A stretch of DNA of 64,000 nucleotides, taken from an uncultured Dorea sp. (GTDB taxonomy: Bacteria; Bacillota; Clostridia; Lachnospirales; Lachnospiraceae). A program made the position numbers and the translations under genes. Below, in pieces: positions 60,452-64,000 of the stretch; within the stretch, counting starts at the first letter, position 1; the number at the start of each line of letters is the position of its first letter. The notes beneath the pieces are model-generated. The model saw only the letters and a list, made by a program, of their open reading frames with translations, had not been told where the DNA came from and did no database searches. Location of the stretch: NCBI RefSeq assembly GCF_934294775.1, contig NZ_CAKRAH010000003.1:1-64000 (forward strand). Reading direction: 5' to 3'.

Positions 60452-61829
60452 CTCGATATCTCTTCTCCATCTCTTGTCCGCTTCTCTTTGCTCGTAGCCT
60501 TTCCTTCTTCTTTCTTTCAATATCCTCTTCCTCGTCTTCTCTTAATATATAAAGTCCCTGGATAATTGCAAACATGATCAGCGTACTGATCAGCGAACTT
60601 CCGCCATAACTTACCAGCGGAAGTGTAACTCCCGTCGACGGGATGAATTTCGTAGCACCGCCAATGGTTAAAAACACCTGAAAGATATAACAGGTACCAA
60701 GTCCGAGTGCTACCATCTTATAAAACATACTGCGAAGCTGCATTGCAATATTTAAAAACATTACATAACAGCTGACACAGATCAGGATCAGACACATTCC
60801 ATAAATCAGTCCCATTTCTTCAGAAATCGCTGAAAATATGAAGTCCTCTGCCGATACCGGTATGGTATCCGGCTGTCCCTGATAAAGGCCTACACCAAAC
60901 CATCCACCGGTTCCGATGGCAAACAGTGACTGTGCCACCTGGTATCCACCGTTATTATAGGTTCCAAACGGATCTTTCCATACATTTACCCTCGTCTTAA
61001 CATGTGTAAAAAGGTGATATGCAGCAAATGCACCGACACTTCCCGCTCCTAATCCGGCAAGAATATAAAGCGGCTGATGCGTTGCCACATACAACATGAC
61101 CAGGTATACCACAAAAATGATCAGCGCAGCACCAAGATCCTTGGATATAACCAGGATCAGTACATGAAATGCCGCCACAACCGTGGTAATGACAAGATCC
61201 CGGAATTCCGTAGACCGCTTGAAGCTTGATGCCACAAAAAATACGAATACAATCTTTACAAGCTCCGATGGCTGGATGTTAATACCTGCCACAGTAAATC
61301 CAAGCATCGCTCCATTTGAAACTTTTCCGACCACGACAACCGCAGCCAGTGATACGATTCCCAGCACCCCGTAGAAAATTCTCCATTCGGATAACAGCTT
61401 AAACTTTCTTATGATCACCGGGATTACCATGCAAAGCACCAGTCCTCCCGCTGCGATCAGATACTGTTTTGCTGCTTTATCATAATTGAGTCTTGTAATC
61501 ATGATAAACCCAATACTGAGTAACATACACATATTATTTACAACAAGTCTCGACACTCTTGGATAAATGAACATATACAATACGATCGTTCCGCCAAGCA
61601 ATGTCACCTGCATCAGGTATAATGCAAGAATCTTGATGTCCAGTTTCACCAGAAACATCACAAGAAATGCGGTCAGATGCATCACAAACATTAATACATT
61701 CTGTTTTTTCAGACACCTGTCCTTTTTATCCGGGTCATAATATCCAAAAATACTGAAACAAAGGTACGTATACATTATGATCAGTACAATCATCAGATAT
61801 TTTGACAGCTGTACAATTATATTTACCAA
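60357..61829 (-). CDS. SEDS-family glycosyltransferase FtsW/RodA/SpoVE
   Basis: 490-residue membrane protein with about ten hydrophobic segments that polymerises glycan strands with its cognate class B PBP. Family segments include GFTVAGINIQPSELVKIVFV, VVYLVMLYVATH-type runs, FIFSAISEEMGLIYG and ATKFIPSTGVTLPLVSYGGSS. The last ~60 residues are highly charged and lie over the start of the PBP gene. The start is TTG after AGGTGACGAA, 9 bases after the U32 gene. Which of FtsW, RodA or SpoVE it is cannot be decided here. Confidence 0.9.
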   Translation of the reverse strand: MVNIIVQLSKYLMIVLIIMYTYLCFSIFGYYDPDKKDRCLKKQNVLMFVMHLTAFLVMFLVKLDIKILALYLMQVTLLGGTIVLYMFIYPRVSRLVVNNMCMLLSIGFIMITRLNYDKAAKQYLIAAGGLVLCMVIPVIIRKFKLLSEWRIFYGVLGIVSLAAVVVVGKVSNGAMLGFTVAGINIQPSELVKIVFVFFVASSFKRSTEFRDLVITTVVAAFHVLILVISKDLGAALIIFVVYLVMLYVATHQPLYILAGLGAGSVGAFAAYHLFTHVKTRVNVWKDPFGTYNNGGYQVAQSLFAIGTGGWFGVGLYQGQPDTIPVSAEDFIFSAISEEMGLIYGMCLILICVSCYVMFLNIAMQLRSMFYKMVALGLGTCYIFQVFLTIGGATKFIPSTGVTLPLVSYGGSSLISTLIMFAIIQGLYILREDEEEDIERKKKERLRAKRSGQEMEKRYRDAVYEPGREKRSETAGKEKEKGQARQKQRIR

Positions 61830-61837
61830 TTCGTCAC

Positions 61838-64000
61838 CTACTTTACTCCTCGTTTAAAATGTCCTCTTGTATAGTCTGAATTCAGCGGCTCTACGTCCTG
61901 ATGTTTTATAAATGCCTGATTATAAATCGTTATGATTTCTTTTACCTGGGATGCACTTTCTTCTGTAAAGTCCAGACGGATCTGCTCTGGATGTAAATCT
62001 TCTATCTCAGAAGCCCGGTCCGCCAGAAAAAGTGGTGCTGTGTTATACATTACATTATAACAGTCCCTACAGTTTCTTTTTACTGTAAATTTTTTCTGAT
62101 ACCGGTCGGTCAGTGTTATAATGCCGCCTTTTCCGTCGCATTTTTCTGCCGTTTTCTGAATACAGCCTGCACTGATCATCACCGGCTGGTATCCATATAC
62201 GATCAGTGTCTGCCGGTCCAATCCAAGTCTTTCCAGTTCCCGGCTATTAAGCTCTACCGATGCCGTTGTCATCTGTATCTTCCGGCCCAGCACCTCTTCT
62301 TTCGCACGGCGGTTAAAGATATATACATTATAATCGCTTCGGATTTCTTTCTGGTACTGATGACGCTCAAGCCACTCATAGGATTCCCAGTTGCGGATCA
62401 GAACTCCGTCATATTTTTCCTCTATCTGGTCATAGATTTTTTCATATCTTTTTATTGTCTTTTCTCTGAAAATGTATGGCATAGCCAGAAAATACTGAAT
62501 CCCTTCACGACGTTCAAACGCCACCTGTTCCTCCAGGTAAATACAACGGATTCCCGAAGCAATTGCCGCTTCCAGCTGTGCTGAGGTCTGGACATATGCC
62601 GTTATGAATGCTGCCTTTTGCTGTGCCTGCTGATTTTCAAAGTCTGAATCATTGTCTCGAAATTCTGGTTCTAAGTCTTTTATCTCATACACTTCTGACT
62701 TCTGACAGATTGTGCTGCATTCTTCTGTATTATCTTTTTTATACTCATCTCTCCGGTATTGTTCCTGGATCTTTTCTTCTAACTTTTCCAGTCCATACCG
62801 CCTAAGTTCATTTAAAGCCTGCATCGGCATGAAGACATTTCCCCGTGTCTGGATATCCAGATGATCAAAGGTGAATTCTGTATTTCCTGTTTTTCTCATC
62901 TGTTTTTCAATACGGACCGGATCTAACGGCTGATTCTTTGCCGCCTGTACTTCCTGCCCGGTACATTCCACGATAATATTCTGAAATGCTATTGTCAGTT
63001 TAGCACATTCACCCACAGAAAGTATTAACTTCCCATTAATTTTTTCTTGTACTTTTATATCCTGCCATGTATTTTCTTCTTTTCCGTCCTTTTTATCTGC
63101 CTGCGGACGTTTTAAAGAAACCATATTCTTTCCATTGTGCTGATGATAATATCCTTCACAATAGCCTCTTCTCTGATACGTCGCCATAAGCTCTTTTTTA
63201 TCCGCTTCTGATACATGATATGCTGATTTTTTCTTTCCGTTTTTTATTATATCCAGATACAGATCTGCATATTTGCGGTACATGCGTACGACTGTATATA
63301 CATATTCCGGCTGTTTCATTCTGCCTTCGATCTTGAATGAATCAATCCCTGCATCGATAAGCTCCGGCAGGATATCGATCGTACACAGGTCTTTCAGGCT
63401 CATGATATCCACCGCTTTTTTCTCATTCACCTGGTAAGGCAATCTGCACGGCTGGGCACACTGTCCACGGTTTCCGCTTCTGCCCCCGATCATACTGCTT
63501 AACAGACATTGACCGGAATAACAGTAGCAAAGCGCACCATGCACAAAACATTCCATCTCAAGTCCGGTTGTCTTTTTCATCTCTTCGATCTCTTCCAGTG
63601 ATAATTCACGGGCCGGTACGACTCTTGTGATTCCGTATCGTTTTAAATATTCTGCTCCCAGCGTATTGGTAATCGTCATCTGGGTGCTTGCATGAACCGG
63701 CATCTCCGGGAAATGCTCTCTGATGTAGCTGATTGCTCCGATATCCTGTACGATCACACCATCCAGTCCGGCTTTATAATATGGAAGAAGATAATCATAT
63801 AATTCATCCATTTCCCGGTCTTTTAAAAGTGTATTAACCGTCATGTAAATCTTTCTTCCATGTATATGCACATACTCAATTGCTTCGATCAGATCTTCCT
63901 CAGACAGGTTCTTCGCATAAGCTCTTGCGCCAAATTTTGTCCCGCCAAGGTACACCGCATCTGCACCCCCGGCAATGGCTGCATGCAGACTCTCCATCGA
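61838..64000 (-). CDS. U32-family peptidase/RlhA-like protein, 5' end cut by window
   Basis: At least 720 residues of a U32 protein; the frame runs off the window at base 64000. The visible part opens ...S-MESLHAAIAGGADAVYLGG, and family members usually have ELLAPAGS just before it, so about 10-15 residues are missing. FVHGALCYCYSGQC and NRGQCAQPCRLPY hold the conserved Cys set. A central collagenase-type region and a C-terminal CRDCYNVMYN segment follow. Long U32 proteins of this kind include RlhA, which hydroxylates 23S rRNA C2501; that role is inferred. Confidence 0.88.
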   Translation of the reverse strand, partial: SMESLHAAIAGGADAVYLGGTKFGARAYAKNLSEEDLIEAIEYVHIHGRKIYMTVNTLLKDREMDELYDYLLPYYKAGLDGVIVQDIGAISYIREHFPEMPVHASTQMTITNTLGAEYLKRYGITRVVPARELSLEEIEEMKKTTGLEMECFVHGALCYCYSGQCLLSSMIGGRSGNRGQCAQPCRLPYQVNEKKAVDIMSLKDLCTIDILPELIDAGIDSFKIEGRMKQPEYVYTVVRMYRKYADLYLDIIKNGKKKSAYHVSEADKKELMATYQRRGYCEGYYHQHNGKNMVSLKRPQADKKDGKEENTWQDIKVQEKINGKLILSVGECAKLTIAFQNIIVECTGQEVQAAKNQPLDPVRIEKQMRKTGNTEFTFDHLDIQTRGNVFMPMQALNELRRYGLEKLEEKIQEQYRRDEYKKDNTEECSTICQKSEVYEIKDLEPEFRDNDSDFENQQAQQKAAFITAYVQTSAQLEAAIASGIRCIYLEEQVAFERREGIQYFLAMPYIFREKTIKRYEKIYDQIEEKYDGVLIRNWESYEWLERHQYQKEIRSDYNVYIFNRRAKEEVLGRKIQMTTASVELNSRELERLGLDRQTLIVYGYQPVMISAGCIQKTAEKCDGKGGIITLTDRYQKKFTVKRNCRDCYNVMYNTAPLFLADRASEIEDLHPEQIRLDFTEESASQVKEIITIYNQAFIKHQDVEPLNSDYTRGHFKRGVK

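Overview
This window looks like chromosomal backbone of a spore-forming, low-to-mid GC member of the Firmicutes, most likely a Lachnospiraceae (Clostridia). That placement rests on gene order (rimP-nusA-rnpM-L7Ae-infB-rbfA-nrnA-truB-ribF, rpsO, pnp; gap-pgk-tpiA-gpmI; an Rrf2-iscS-iscU-mnmA cluster), on the sporulation genes scattered through it (spoIIP, gpr, spoIIM, gerW, a small acid-soluble spore protein, a SpoVB-like flippase), and on strong purine-rich ribosome binding sites with many TTG/GTG starts. The species is not identified. Nearly every gene lies on the minus strand. The plus-strand exceptions are rpsT, the SpoVB-like flippase, an M24 aminopeptidase, a solitary HicB protein and the spore protein.

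Layout. 1-11.1 kb: RNA decay and translation (pnp cut by the window edge, rpsO, then the rimP-to-ribF operon). 11.2-16.3 kb: NudC and a second type IIA topoisomerase pair (ParC/ParE type). 16.4-19.2 kb: spoIIP-gpr and the divergent rpsT. 19.3-21.8 kb: branched-chain amino acid genes ilvN-ilvC and a HAD phosphatase. 22.1-27.6 kb: a TraX-family membrane protein and a complete Bce-type peptide-sensing and resistance module (response regulator, intramembrane-type kinase, ABC ATPase, large permease). 27.9-32.8 kb: glycolytic cluster gap-pgk-tpiA-gpmI. 33-37.2 kb: Fe-S assembly and tRNA thiolation. 37.3-39.8 kb: SpoVB-like flippase, SpoIIM, NudF. 40-43.3 kb: RNase Y, RecX, RecA with an SOS box. 43.5-51 kb: two D,D-carboxypeptidases, ScpA/ScpB, a phosphoesterase and an Xaa-Pro aminopeptidase. 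51.1-56.7 kb: HicB, spore protein, RecG, FakA-like kinase, Gls24 protein, L28. 56.8-64 kb: a 47-codon membrane protein, GerW, a DUF2953 protein, an unrecognised small protein, a penicillin-binding protein, FtsW/RodA and a U32 peptidase (cut by the window edge).

I found no prophage, transposase, CRISPR array, rRNA or tRNA. The least explained part is the intergenic DNA. There are two MITE-like elements of one family (about 21.9 and 30.4 kb), a 43-bp repeat 41/43 identical at 18.7 and 47.6 kb, a family of 31-bp palindromes, and a family of 47-bp hairpin repeats. Several promoters are clear enough to position, including recA with a LexA-type box and the Rrf2 gene with a palindrome just after its start site. 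I did not find a convincing new multi-gene system. The most open gene-level items are the solitary HicB behind spaced operator-like repeats, the 47-codon membrane protein beside gerW, and the unrecognised 107-residue protein next to the PBP gene.
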